61,887 nucleotides of DNA, from positions 1 to 61,887 of IMG/VR virus record IMGVR_UViG_3300028392_000003; one strand, given 5' to 3'. Source of the stretch: a virus. Position 1 is the stretch's first letter. Every line of letters begins with the position of its first letter. A program made the translations under genes and the position numbers. The notes beneath the pieces are model-generated. The model was not told the origin of the DNA. It was given only the letters and a program-made list of their open reading frames with translations, and searched no databases. Below, one piece after another: positions 1 through 7,660 of the stretch.

Positions 1-256
1 AAGAAGAGCAGTCAATAGCCCAACCATCCATGTGGCTGGATACTTTAGAACCGCCAACAGCAAGATTAACGTCGGGCAGGCGTAACCAAGAATTAACACG
101 CATAGGGCCAGTGACATTACGCACCTCCTCCAAATGCCCTGCCGCCGCTTTCATGTTTGCCAGTTGGCGTTCATCGGGCTGGTTGTTGATCCCCATGCGT
201 ATAGCAGTCTCGCTATACGTGGCTTCGTCTAAGGTGAAATGTTCTGAGAGCTGCAT
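1..256 (-). CDS. Endolysin, M15-family peptidase (N-terminal part; gene split by contig ends)
   Basis: This leftward gene starts with ATG at 256 and runs off the left edge. Bases 1-69 recur at 61819-61887, so the frame continues into the segment ending at 61622 and gives a 150-residue protein. The joined protein carries the zinc-site pattern of Peptidase_M15 enzymes: SSHMDGWAID (H75, D82), then a downstream WMHISF (H116), with E110 as the likely general base. Members of this family cut peptide stems of peptidoglycan, and phages use them as endolysins. It follows the holin gene at 258-719, which completes a lysis cassette. The M15 call is confident; the exact bond cut is not known. Confidence 0.85.
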   Translation of the reverse strand, partial: MQLSEHFTLDEATYSETAIRMGINNQPDERQLANMKAAAGHLEEVRNVTGPMRVNSWLRLPDVNLAVGGSKVSSHMDGWAIDCSS

Positions 257-257
257 A

Positions 258-719
258 TTAGTGTTTGTGACTTGCACCAAAGTAGTAGGACAACACCATA
301 ACCAAAGCGCCGTCCAGCGTACCCAATACACGGATGATAATCTCACGCATTTGGTCTGGCACGATGTGAGTCAATAAGTGATACTGGATGAGTCCCCATG
401 CAATCACCACCACAATAGCCAGAATAGGCGTTACGGACTTATTGAGTAGGGGTGTGTGCTCGCTTGTGGCTAAAGCCTGTTCGTTCTTGCGGGCAGAATC
501 TCTGTCGGCGGCATCTAGTTTTGCGTACTCTAACTCCAGTTCTTGAAGTTTTTGAGCCGCCTGTGGATCACCAGCAATCGCTTTTGCAACGGATTCGACA
601 GAATCGGAGACACCAAACTTAGAAGCCAGAGCGGACACCGCCATGCCACCCAGAGGACCAGCAACAGCAGTTGCCAACGTGGGCGCGATACCTTTGAGTA
701 AGCCGAATAGTTCATTCAT
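258..719 (-). CDS. Holin-like membrane protein (GTA-holin/3TM type)
   Basis: The 153-residue protein has three hydrophobic stretches at about residues 10-31, 96-117 and 128-147. A charged helical segment rich in Glu, Asp and Lys lies between the first and second. This arrangement resembles the three-TM holin family first described in gene transfer agents. Holins form inner-membrane lesions that time lysis. The gene lies directly upstream of the M15 endolysin (1-bp gap) and its start overlaps the stop of the small membrane gene at 716-883, so translation is probably coupled. The function is inferred from architecture and position. Confidence 0.75.
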   Translation of the reverse strand: MNELFGLLKGIAPTLATAVAGPLGGMAVSALASKFGVSDSVESVAKAIAGDPQAAQKLQELELEYAKLDAADRDSARKNEQALATSEHTPLLNKSVTPILAIVVVIAWGLIQYHLLTHIVPDQMREIIIRVLGTLDGALVMVLSYYFGASHKH

Positions 720-883
720 TTTTGCTCCTTTAGTTCCTGTTTAAGCCTACGCAACTCTTTGATTTCTCGTTTAAGCTGCGCTTTCATATATAGGGTTTCT
801 ACGTATGCCATCGAAGTTGTGCCTACAACAATACACAGCGCAACCGCAGTCAAAATCCATCCGACAAGACGCGCAGTTGCCAC
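716..883 (-). CDS. Small single-TM protein of the lysis cassette
   Basis: A 55-codon frame starts with GTG at 883 and ends at 716, overlapping both neighbours (34 bp into the upstream gene, 3 bp into the holin gene). The product has one N-terminal membrane segment (about residues 6-28) followed by a strongly charged Lys/Glu/Arg helix ending in LKQELKEQK. This topology and position fit an inner-membrane spanin or accessory holin, but no family signature is visible. The tight overlaps support that it is real. The start is preceded by GGGTGG, a fair ribosome site. Confidence 0.55.
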   Translation of the reverse strand: MATARLVGWILTAVALCIVVGTTSMAYVETLYMKAQLKREIKELRRLKQELKEQK

Positions 884-1545
884 ATTAGCCACCCAAAAAA
901 TAGAGATACAAACACTGTTGCAATTATCCCACTTGTTGTCTCGATATGCCTAATCTCTTCTTGCTCTCTTGCCCACCTCGCTAACCTAACCCTGCGTATC
1001 GTTTCTGCCCTAGCCCACTCTTGTTCTTGTTCTATTCTGGCGTGCATCTTCAAGAAACGCGTATACAAATCTTTCAACTCAGTCGGCGCATAGACCATCG
1101 CTTCCCTAGTCTGCTCCATCAACTTCTCCATCTGCAGTTCAATCAGCGCTCGCTCTATAGCCTTCTTGCTGGTATTTTGCGTTGGGTCGTAGTTGGTCTT
1201 TGATGTTTCCTCTAGCTCATGGTAGTGGTTGTTAATCTCTTGCTGTGTGTCAAAAAGAACCCCAAGGTTTGCACCAATTTCGCTAATGAGTTTGAGCTCA
1301 AGTTCTTCGTAGGACTGTTGCTTCTTTTGCGACACAGACTTTGGCGCGATTGCGTCTCGTTTTGTCGCAAGTTTGTCGTGAGATGGCGCGAATAATCCAA
1401 CAAACCAGTCAAAGATACCTTTGATTGCCTTGACATCGCCAATGACTCCCTCAACGGTTTTCTTTGCGCCCTCAAGTTCCATACGCCCCTCATGGAGCAT
1501 AGAACATCCCTGCTTAATAAAGCCAACAGCGGCTTGAGCCGCCAT
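850..1545 (-). CDS. Coiled-coil protein with C-terminal membrane anchor
   Basis: The 231-residue product (from ATG 1545) has an N-terminal hydrophobic part, a long Glu/Lys/Arg-rich helical body and one C-terminal membrane segment at about residues 205-224. It lies between the tail-fibre genes and the lysis genes. I do not recognise a family; a virion-associated or lysis-associated role is an inference from position. The ATG at 1545 has no ribosome site. Seven codons upstream in frame, an ATT at 1566 follows GGAG with ideal 6-nt spacing and would add IDPFTLL, so the true start may be this rare codon. Confidence 0.7.
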   Translation of the reverse strand: MAAQAAVGFIKQGCSMLHEGRMELEGAKKTVEGVIGDVKAIKGIFDWFVGLFAPSHDKLATKRDAIAPKSVSQKKQQSYEELELKLISEIGANLGVLFDTQQEINNHYHELEETSKTNYDPTQNTSKKAIERALIELQMEKLMEQTREAMVYAPTELKDLYTRFLKMHARIEQEQEWARAETIRRVRLARWAREQEEIRHIETTSGIIATVFVSLFFGWLMWQLRVLSDGF

Positions 1546-1569
1546 AAGTAGGGTGAATGGGTCAATGGC

Positions 1570-1722
1570 TTACTCCGTAGGTTCGGGCTTGGGGAGCTGC
1601 GCTTCCACTTGTGTTCGTAGTTTTAGATATAGCGGATGAGCGTTGGACTGGGTTGGTAATTGACCGATGATGTTAATAACGTCAACGGCTTCTTGTGCGG
1701 TCAGGGTGATTGTGACTTCCAT
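1570..1722 (-). CDS. Small protein of unknown function in the tail/lysis junction
   Basis: A 50-codon frame runs from ATG 1722 to the stop at 1570, filling the gap between the tail-fibre gene and the coiled-coil gene. The product begins MEVTITLTAQEAVDVINIIG and ends in a Pro/Glu tail. It has a predicted strand followed by a helix and no recognisable motif. The start is a clean ATG that follows the stop of the upstream gene directly, and its last codons carry the GGAG that could serve the next gene. Small proteins at this place in other phages are often fibre-assembly accessories, but that is only a guess here. Confidence 0.6.
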   Translation of the reverse strand: MEVTITLTAQEAVDVINIIGQLPTQSNAHPLYLKLRTQVEAQLPKPEPTE

Positions 1723-3021
1723 TTAGCCCACCTTTGCTTTGAGTTCCGCTATCTCTGCGGCTTGTGCGTCAACGATTGTCTTTAGTTCTTGAATGGCGGC
1801 TGTTAGTGTGGCTACCAAGAAAGATGTGTCAATACCTTGATGGATTGGTTTGCCATCTTCATCAACAGCATCTTTTTTACCAACTACCGCATCAGGCATT
1901 ACTTCTTGTAATTCGTGCGCTATAAAGCCTTGCCCATCAGAGCCATCTTGTTTCCATTTGTAGGTTACTGGCTTTAATTGAGCAACAGTAGCCAATGCGC
2001 CCGTCATAGGTGCAATGTTTTCTTTTAGTCTGTAATCAGATGATGTGGCGTAGGTTGTAGTTGTTGGGTTTATTTGGATACTACCAACTATGGTTGATGC
2101 GTTAGCGTTATAAAAACGCATTGCATTTACTGTTACATCTGATGGTCTTCCGCTAACAATAATCCCATAACTAGCACTAGCGGCTGAATTATTATTACAG
2201 TTAACAGTAACTGTTTCTCCGCTTGCTGGTGCATCTAACATTCCAAAAACAGTAGTGTTTTTTCCTGATGCGGCACTAGCACCAGCAGGGCGGTTATATA
2301 TGGCAGGATTACCATCCCCATCAGATAAAACAATCCAGTTACTTGCTGTACGAATGTCATAGCCACCAATGTTTCCATCGTAGCGACCAATGATTGTGTT
2401 CTTAGTACCACTTGTTATTGCTTCACCAGCACCTTGTCCAAGAAATGTGTTGTAACTTCCAGTTGAGTAATAGCCAGCATTTGTCCCAACAAAGGTTGAC
2501 GAAACTGAAGACACGCCCGAATAACCCGCAGTTTTTCCTATTGCAACAACACTATCGCCTGTTGTTCTTGAATATGAAGCCTGATAACCTACTGCTACTC
2601 CGTTAGATGCTGTGGTGTTGGATTTAAGTGCTTGCGCCCCTAATGCCGTATTAAAATCACCAGTAGTAATTGATGACATGGCTTGATAGCCAACAGCAGT
2701 TGCATAATCTATATCTGCGCCAGCAAGTCCTGCTTGTGAACCAACAAAAGTGCTTTGACCACCAGTAGATTGAGCAAGTCCTGCTTGATACCCGATTGCA
2801 ACATTGTTACCACCAGTTGTGTTTGCAGTTAAAGCACTTGCACCAACAGCAGTTGAAGTAGATACAGCACCACCGCCTTTACCTACTGTTAGACCAGAGA
2901 TAGTTGCGTCAGATGTTGTTGTGATTGTTGTTACAGAGGGCGTACTTGTAAACGCAGTAGTCTGTGTAGTGCTATCGCTAAAGGTAATGGAAGGTGAACT
3001 TCCCGATATTACTGTTGTCAT
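1723..3021 (-). CDS. Tail fibre with YadA-like repeats and C-terminal S74 chaperone domain (copy 2)
   Basis: The 432-residue protein has a low-complexity Thr/Ser N-terminus, then repeated motifs such as AIGYQAG, AVGYQA, TFLGQGAG and TFVGTNAG that resemble the head repeats of trimeric autotransporter adhesins. The last ~105 residues begin with SSDYRLKENI and carry the features of the Peptidase_S74 intramolecular chaperone (conserved Ser, Arg-Leu-Lys, then IAHELQEV), which trimerises the fibre and cuts itself off. A C-terminal coiled coil follows. It overlaps the similar fibre gene upstream by 4 bp. It is probably a host-recognition fibre. Confidence 0.85.
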   Translation of the reverse strand: MTTVISGSSPSITFSDSTTQTTAFTSTPSVTTITTTSDATISGLTVGKGGGAVSTSTAVGASALTANTTGGNNVAIGYQAGLAQSTGGQSTFVGSQAGLAGADIDYATAVGYQAMSSITTGDFNTALGAQALKSNTTASNGVAVGYQASYSRTTGDSVVAIGKTAGYSGVSSVSSTFVGTNAGYYSTGSYNTFLGQGAGEAITSGTKNTIIGRYDGNIGGYDIRTASNWIVLSDGDGNPAIYNRPAGASAASGKNTTVFGMLDAPASGETVTVNCNNNSAASASYGIIVSGRPSDVTVNAMRFYNANASTIVGSIQINPTTTTYATSSDYRLKENIAPMTGALATVAQLKPVTYKWKQDGSDGQGFIAHELQEVMPDAVVGKKDAVDEDGKPIHQGIDTSFLVATLTAAIQELKTIVDAQAAEIAELKAKVG

Positions 3022-4079
3022 GCTTTACTTTCAATCGCCACGATTCGGGCGGTTAGTGCGTTGATTGTTTCGGCTTGTGTGTCGTTTATTGCTTTTAGTT
3101 CTTGGATTGCTTTAATCATTGCTGGTACTAAAGCAGATGTATCAACAGACATCATGTCTTCTTCAGTACAACCTTTTGATACTACTTCTGGGGCTACTGT
3201 TTTTAATTCCTGTGCAATAACTCCAAAATCAGTATGAATTTTATTTTCAATCCAATCAAAAGCACGAATCTTTACATTACTTAATTTTTCTAGACCTGAG
3301 CCAGCATCAACAATATTTTCTTTTAATCTTTGGTCAGATGTAGTGTTATATAAGGTTACAGAACCATTAGAAGTAATAGAACCCCGTTGTGTTCCACCTT
3401 CTTGAATATTAAAATGGTAAAAAGTTCCACCATCAGATAACCCATTTGAAATGTATCTATAACCAGCGGCAGTAGTTGCGGCTTCAGAATAAATACCATT
3501 GCCCGATGTTTTACTTACTCTTAATAAACCACCAGTTGCACCACTACCAGCACTTGTAGTCCCCACCAGCAAGTTACCGCTAGAGTCGATACGAGCGCGT
3601 TCTGTCGCGTTGTTAGTTGCAAACACCAACGGGGTTGTGGTGTCGTTTAAATCTGGCCCAATTTGCATAAAAATACCGGGCGCGTATTTAATACTAGCAA
3701 TGCCATTAGCCCCACTAGACCCAATTCGCAAATCAACACGAACATACCCATTTGATGCCGTGTTATCAAAATAGTTGCCAATGTATCCCGCGGCAGACGA
3801 CCCAGATGTATTAAATTTAGCCGCAGGGCTAGTAGTACCAATCCCCACATTCTGTGAAGTATCAATAGTAATCGCAGTAGTGCCAGCAGACTGCAAAGTT
3901 AGCGCAGTAGATGCCGCACTTGTCAGCGTATTGGTTTTTACGCTTCCTGCAAATGTGGCGTTCTGTGAGGTGTCAAGTGTCAATGCTGTAGTAGAAGCCG
4001 TTTGCAGGGCTAACGACCCCGAAGTATCGGCAGTTTGAACCAGCCCTGCGCTGGTGCTGGCATTTATCGTAGTCGTCAT
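3018..4079 (-). CDS. Tail fibre with C-terminal S74 chaperone domain (copy 1)
   Basis: The 353-residue protein has N-terminal beta-repeat segments (ALQTASTTALTLDTSQNATF and close variants, then NVGIGTTSPAAKF), a variable middle, and a C-terminal S74 domain starting at TSDQRLKENI with GVIAQELK downstream. S74 domains act as trimerisation chaperones and are released by self-cleavage at the Ser. The last 30 residues form a heptad-like helix. The ribosome site AAAGGATAAGAC precedes the ATG at 4079. It is followed, with a 4-bp overlap, by a second S74 fibre that differs outside the chaperone domain. Confidence 0.85.
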   Translation of the reverse strand: MTTTINASTSAGLVQTADTSGSLALQTASTTALTLDTSQNATFAGSVKTNTLTSAASTALTLQSAGTTAITIDTSQNVGIGTTSPAAKFNTSGSSAAGYIGNYFDNTASNGYVRVDLRIGSSGANGIASIKYAPGIFMQIGPDLNDTTTPLVFATNNATERARIDSSGNLLVGTTSAGSGATGGLLRVSKTSGNGIYSEAATTAAGYRYISNGLSDGGTFYHFNIQEGGTQRGSITSNGSVTLYNTTSDQRLKENIVDAGSGLEKLSNVKIRAFDWIENKIHTDFGVIAQELKTVAPEVVSKGCTEEDMMSVDTSALVPAMIKAIQELKAINDTQAETINALTARIVAIESKA

Positions 4080-4082
4080 GTC

Positions 4083-4139
4083 TTATCCTTTCAGAGCCGC
4101 AAGTTCGGCTTTTACTGTATCTAGTTCGGCTTTTATCAT
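4083..4139 (-). CDS. Possible 18-residue coiled-coil peptide
   Basis: A very short frame (ATG at 4139, stop at 4083) gives MIKAELDTVKAELAALKG, an amphipathic helix with heptad spacing. Its start overlaps the stop of the small gene at 4136-4300 (ATGA), and its stop lies inside the ribosome site of the fibre gene at 3018-4079. The peptide resembles the coiled coils that end the two S74 fibres. It could be a real mini-protein, a translational coupler, or chance; nothing beyond the overlaps supports it. Confidence 0.35.
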   Translation of the reverse strand: MIKAELDTVKAELAALKG

Positions 4140-4300
4140 TGTGTGTCCTCTGCGGGTTCAGGCGTGTTGCCAGCCTCAAGCCAGCGAAGATAGGCTTGGT
4201 AGTCGGTGTTGTCTGGGTCAAATGGGATGAATGCGCCATCGCTTGTGCGAATAACCCCCTGTGCAATTTTGTCATGAAAAGTTTTGTATTGTTTATACAT
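4136..4300 (-). CDS. Tail-fibre assembly chaperone-like small protein
   Basis: A 54-codon frame runs from ATG 4300 to the stop at 4136, in the gap between two fibre genes. The core reads GVIRTSDGAFIPFDPDNTDY followed by QAYLRWLEAGNTPEPA. The pattern of IRxSDGAxIP, DPxNxDYxxYLxWL and GNTPxPA is familiar from small phage proteins next to tail-fibre genes, where they are thought to help fold or attach fibres. Its position directly downstream of the fibre at 4303-5352 fits. The role is inferred from family resemblance and context. Confidence 0.7.
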   Translation of the reverse strand: MYKQYKTFHDKIAQGVIRTSDGAFIPFDPDNTDYQAYLRWLEAGNTPEPAEDTQ

Positions 4301-4302
4301 TT

Positions 4303-5352
4303 TTACAACTCCGCTGATGAAGTAAAGTCATAGTTATAACCAAAATTAGTTCCACCATTAGCAGTTGCATACGTAGAATAATAATCCGAACTATTTCTAT
4401 CAATTGTCAAACCTGAGCAATTGTCATAACTTATATTAGAAGTAGTAACTGTAGGTGTCGCTCTTTTTGTAACTTTATAAAACCATACTGAAGTTCTTAC
4501 TGTTCCATTTGCACCAGTTTTATACAAAGTTGGAACATAGATAGTAGTCAGTGTTTCAAAATATCTCTGACACAAAAACAACTCAGTTCCATAGTCGCGG
4601 TAGTCAAACGATGTTGCGGTACTGCCTTTTTCTAGTTGGACATTACCAATAGTCCAAGTGCCAGATGTTTGCGCACCAACATTTAATTGAATCATTAATC
4701 CATTTGATGCACTAGAAGGTAATGATATTTGAGTTGAATAATTTGTTAATGTTGAATTTACAGTAAATGTTCCTGTAGCAATTTGTGTATAACCAGAATA
4801 ATTATCAGAAGCTGTAGGGTAATATGCAGTCCACGTTACTGTTGTAAGTAAACTATTTGCTAAATTACAAGATAATGTAACTGTTGAATTAGCACAATCT
4901 GCAATATTTTTAGCTTCAATACGTTGAATAAGATAAATGCCTGTATTAGATGCTGCACCAGTAAATCTATAAGTGCTAATATTTGCTGATGTTATTTGTT
5001 GACCAGTTACGTTTGCTCCTGTTGGAACCGCATACCATCTATCTACTGTATATTGATTGCCACCACCAGTAGTGATAGTTTGTGCAGCCCCCGCATTACG
5101 CTGGTCAATCACCATCGCACCATTGATGATGCGGTTTTTAAAGCCGTAGTAGCCAGTATTCGTCCCTGTACCGCCATAAGCCTCTGGAACAGTACCAGAA
5201 GATATAGCACTACCACTTATGCCTGTGCTAGATGCTGTAGTCAACATCGTGCCGCTTGTGGCTGGTAGTGTGACTGTGACTGTTCCCGCTACCGCAGGTG
5301 CAGATAGGGTTACTGCCCCAGATGTATCGCCATTTATAACAACTGAACTCAT
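4303..5352 (-). CDS. Tail fibre / receptor-binding protein
   Basis: The 349-residue protein starts with a short beta-rich segment (VVINGDTSGAVTLSAP) of the kind found at the N-termini of phage fibres. It continues with the motif NRIINGAMVIDQRNAG, then TVDRWYAV, and ends the jelly-roll-like region with NVQLEKGSTATSFDYRDYG and a LCQRYF motif. This set of motifs is common in phage tail-fibre and receptor-binding proteins with a carbohydrate-binding-like fold. The gene precedes a small fibre-chaperone-like gene. Confidence is good that it is a fibre; the receptor is unknown. Confidence 0.75.
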   Translation of the reverse strand: MSSVVINGDTSGAVTLSAPAVAGTVTVTLPATSGTMLTTASSTGISGSAISSGTVPEAYGGTGTNTGYYGFKNRIINGAMVIDQRNAGAAQTITTGGGNQYTVDRWYAVPTGANVTGQQITSANISTYRFTGAASNTGIYLIQRIEAKNIADCANSTVTLSCNLANSLLTTVTWTAYYPTASDNYSGYTQIATGTFTVNSTLTNYSTQISLPSSASNGLMIQLNVGAQTSGTWTIGNVQLEKGSTATSFDYRDYGTELFLCQRYFETLTTIYVPTLYKTGANGTVRTSVWFYKVTKRATPTVTTSNISYDNCSGLTIDRNSSDYYSTYATANGGTNFGYNYDFTSSAEL

Positions 5353-5361
5353 ATTTTTTCC

Positions 5362-6042
5362 TTACAAGACAACCCAGCGCTGTCCGCTAGTGATAGTTAC
5401 TGAAACACCAGAATTAACAGTTATAGGGCCAACAGACATGCCGTTAATACCAGAAGGCAAGGTGTAATCTGCCGTCACTACTGTCTTATTTGTTTGGATA
5501 ACGCCATTAGCCTGCGCTCCGCCAATACCACCCCAGTTTGTGCCGTCATAGCCTTCAAACTGTGTATTCGTTGTGTTAAACCGCAACATCCCCGTTGCTG
5601 GAGTTGACGGTCTTTGTGCGGTTGTGCCTACCGAAAGAGTAAGCGTTGTTATCGCTGTAAAGTCAGTCCCATTCCACGCACACAGCATACTCACGCCCGT
5701 GGGGATAATTACTCCCGTGGTAGCAGAACCTTTTAGTATGACTTGAAAGTCAGACTGGTTAACAACTATGTACGCTTTACTTGATGACGGTGCAACGATG
5801 TTTCTACTAACCCCGGGCGTGCCTGTCGGTATGAGAATAGCCATTCGAGCTTGATTGCTCGCACCTGATCCTGTGGTGGTCAGTGTCCAGTTTGCAGATG
5901 TAACACTTTGGGTTGCGTAGTTAGCGACCGAGTCTTCAACCAACTGCGTAATAGCGTCGTTGACTGTGGTGCCCCACGTTCCTGACAGTTCGCCAGTAAC
6001 GGGTAATGCAAATCCTAACAGTGAGGTATATGCTGTGGTCAC
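5362..6042 (-). CDS. Tail fibre-associated structural protein
   Basis: The 226-residue, Thr/Ser/Gly-rich beta protein starts with a GTG at 6042, placed after AGGAG with good spacing. The N-terminus (SLLGFALPVTGELSGTWGTT) is typical of phage tail proteins in similar gene clusters. The last ~30 residues (GPITVNSGVSVTITSGQRWV) share a module with the C-terminus of the neighbouring 6082-6597 product, which suggests a common docking or trimerisation piece. The central TGMLRFNTTNTQFEGYDGTN resembles a short repeat in fibre-shaft proteins. It is probably part of the tail fibre or adsorption apparatus. Confidence 0.65.
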   Translation of the reverse strand: MTTAYTSLLGFALPVTGELSGTWGTTVNDAITQLVEDSVANYATQSVTSANWTLTTTGSGASNQARMAILIPTGTPGVSRNIVAPSSSKAYIVVNQSDFQVILKGSATTGVIIPTGVSMLCAWNGTDFTAITTLTLSVGTTAQRPSTPATGMLRFNTTNTQFEGYDGTNWGGIGGAQANGVIQTNKTVVTADYTLPSGINGMSVGPITVNSGVSVTITSGQRWVVL

Positions 6043-6081
6043 AGTGCGCTCCTATATTCTGTCATTTTATAGCCCTTTTTG

Positions 6082-6597
6082 TTAAAGCACAACCCAGCGA
6101 GCGCCGGAACCTAGTGTTACTGACTGACCGCTTGCAACGGTGATTGGACCTGCTGACATAGCTGAATTTCCAGCGGCTATGGTGTAACTTGCACTTACTG
6201 TCTGACTGTTGACATAAAGACCGTTGCTGGCAATTATGTTGGTTCCAGTGATGCTCCCTGCGTTGGTGACATTTCCACTAGCATCTTGATTTACCGACTT
6301 ACCAGATGGATAGGTGACAAATACGTCTTTTGTTCCAGCCGAGAAGTTGACCAATGAACCTGAGTTGCTGGATGACAAAACTGTCGTGCGGGCTAGGGTT
6401 GTCCCTGATGAAGTGTAAGTTCCAATACCCACTTCCCATTCAGAGCCTGTTTGCCCCGCAATTGTGTAGTAAGTAGTGTTTGCGTTACCTATGGCGGAAA
6501 AAGACTGGAATCCAGTAGAGGCACCAAGCAGAGTCACTGTTCCCGTACCAGTCGTTGTGGTGGTTTCTTTTACTCTGTCTGCTAGTACAAGCGCCAT
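6082..6597 (-). CDS. Tail structural protein sharing a C-terminal module with its neighbour
   Basis: The 171-residue beta-rich protein begins MALVLADRVKETTTTTGTGT, a start seen in many small phage tail proteins. It ends GPITVASGQSVTLGSGARWV, matching the end of the next gene product (5362-6042). It has no Cys and no membrane segment. It lies in the middle of the tail-fibre cluster and is probably a virion adhesin or fibre-connector. No enzymatic motif is visible. Confidence 0.65.
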   Translation of the reverse strand: MALVLADRVKETTTTTGTGTVTLLGASTGFQSFSAIGNANTTYYTIAGQTGSEWEVGIGTYTSSGTTLARTTVLSSSNSGSLVNFSAGTKDVFVTYPSGKSVNQDASGNVTNAGSITGTNIIASNGLYVNSQTVSASYTIAAGNSAMSAGPITVASGQSVTLGSGARWVVL

Positions 6598-6606
6598 ATT
6601 TATTCC

Positions 6607-7632
6607 TTACGATACCGTGTCAATCACTTGCCAGTTTGCTGTTTCGGGGTTATTTATAACCGCCCAGTTTGCAGTTTGGGAATCAACTATATTTTGCCAG
6701 TTTGCCGTCTGGCTGTCGACAATTGTTGTCCAGTAGAACTTACCTAGCGTACCAACAAACCCAGAAGCCGTATTACCTGTCAACGCCACCGATATAGTAA
6801 ACCCAACTGAGCCCCCTACCGCAGTAGCCCCCAAACCTGTTACCGCCGCAGCCTTGCCGGGCAACACAGTACCAACAGAACCAGACGCAACATCACCAGT
6901 CAACGCAACAGAAACGCTTTGCCCAACTGACCCAACAGCACCCGACGCCTCTACACCTGTCAATGCGACAGACATGGTGGGTACTACAGTACCAACAAAT
7001 CCCGACGCTACGTCTCCAGTTTCTGTGGGGGAAGCGCTTGGAGTAACAGTTCCAACAAACCCTGACGCTACAACACCTGTCAAAGCCACCGACATAGTCG
7101 GCGTAACAGTTCCTACGAAGCCTGACGCTACATCCCCTGACAGAGATGGATTGCTACTTACCCCAACTGTGCCTACCGCACCAGAAGCCGTCCTACCACT
7201 TAGAGCCTGAGACGCCGTTGGCGTTACTGTTCCGACAAAACCTGATGCCGCATTACCCGTTAGCGCAACAGACAGGCTAGGGGTAGCCGTTCCGACAAAA
7301 CCAGAAGCCGAGTCCCCAGATAGGGCAACAGTCTCGCTAGTAGTTACAGTACCAACAAACCCAGAACTGACTAGTCCGGTCAGAGCTACAGAAATCGTCG
7401 GTGTTACTGCCCCGACAAAGCCCGATGCGGCATTCCCAGAGACTGCCTGTGTACTACTCGGAGTTACTGTCCCTACAAAACCAGAAGCCAAATCACCCGT
7501 CAGGGCAGGGCTATTACTTACTCCAACTGTACCTACTGCGCCTGATGCTGCGTTACCTGTTAAGGCGACCGCAACCGTTACCCCAGAAAGCGAGGCAAAT
7601 GGCGTTTCAGCAAAAGCGGAGATACCAAACAT
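6607..7632 (-). CDS. Tandem-repeat virion protein (14 x 20 residues plus TANW repeats)
   Basis: The 341-residue protein is almost entirely repeat. From about residue 22, fourteen units of 20 residues follow one another with the consensus SVALTGxxASGFVGTVTPxx. They are followed by three ~11-residue units around DSQTANWQNI. The regular Val/Gly/Ala pattern suggests a beta-solenoid or fibrous shaft. It is in the tail-fibre operon with short gaps to its neighbours. The function is not recognised; a structural tail role is inferred. The 60-bp DNA repeats make unit number prone to change by recombination. Confidence 0.7.
   Translation of the reverse strand: MFGISAFAETPFASLSGVTVAVALTGNAASGAVGTVGVSNSPALTGDLASGFVGTVTPSSTQAVSGNAASGFVGAVTPTISVALTGLVSSGFVGTVTTSETVALSGDSASGFVGTATPSLSVALTGNAASGFVGTVTPTASQALSGRTASGAVGTVGVSSNPSLSGDVASGFVGTVTPTMSVALTGVVASGFVGTVTPSASPTETGDVASGFVGTVVPTMSVALTGVEASGAVGSVGQSVSVALTGDVASGSVGTVLPGKAAAVTGLGATAVGGSVGFTISVALTGNTASGFVGTLGKFYWTTIVDSQTANWQNIVDSQTANWAVINNPETANWQVIDTVS
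6730..7569 (-). repeat. Degenerate 60-bp tandem repeats (14 units) inside a virion gene
   Basis: Fourteen consecutive 60-bp units encode the 20-residue repeats of the 6607-7632 product. Units differ in sequence but keep the core that encodes ASGFVGTVTP. Two units (the first and seventh) share an AVGTVGVS variant, which suggests block duplication of a six-unit segment. Confidence 0.85.
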
Positions 7633-7660
7633 GGTCTAAACGGCCTTAAGCCGCCTCCGC

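Noticed and set aside
3973-4275. 100-codon leftward frame overlapping the fibre-chaperone-like gene
   Set aside because: The 54-codon frame at 4136-4300 has the recognised IRxSDGAxIP/GNTPxPA motifs and better fit; the longer frame is its shadow.
6730-7569. Regular 60-bp repeats considered as a CRISPR-like array
   Set aside because: Units are contiguous, in frame and coding, with no unique spacers.
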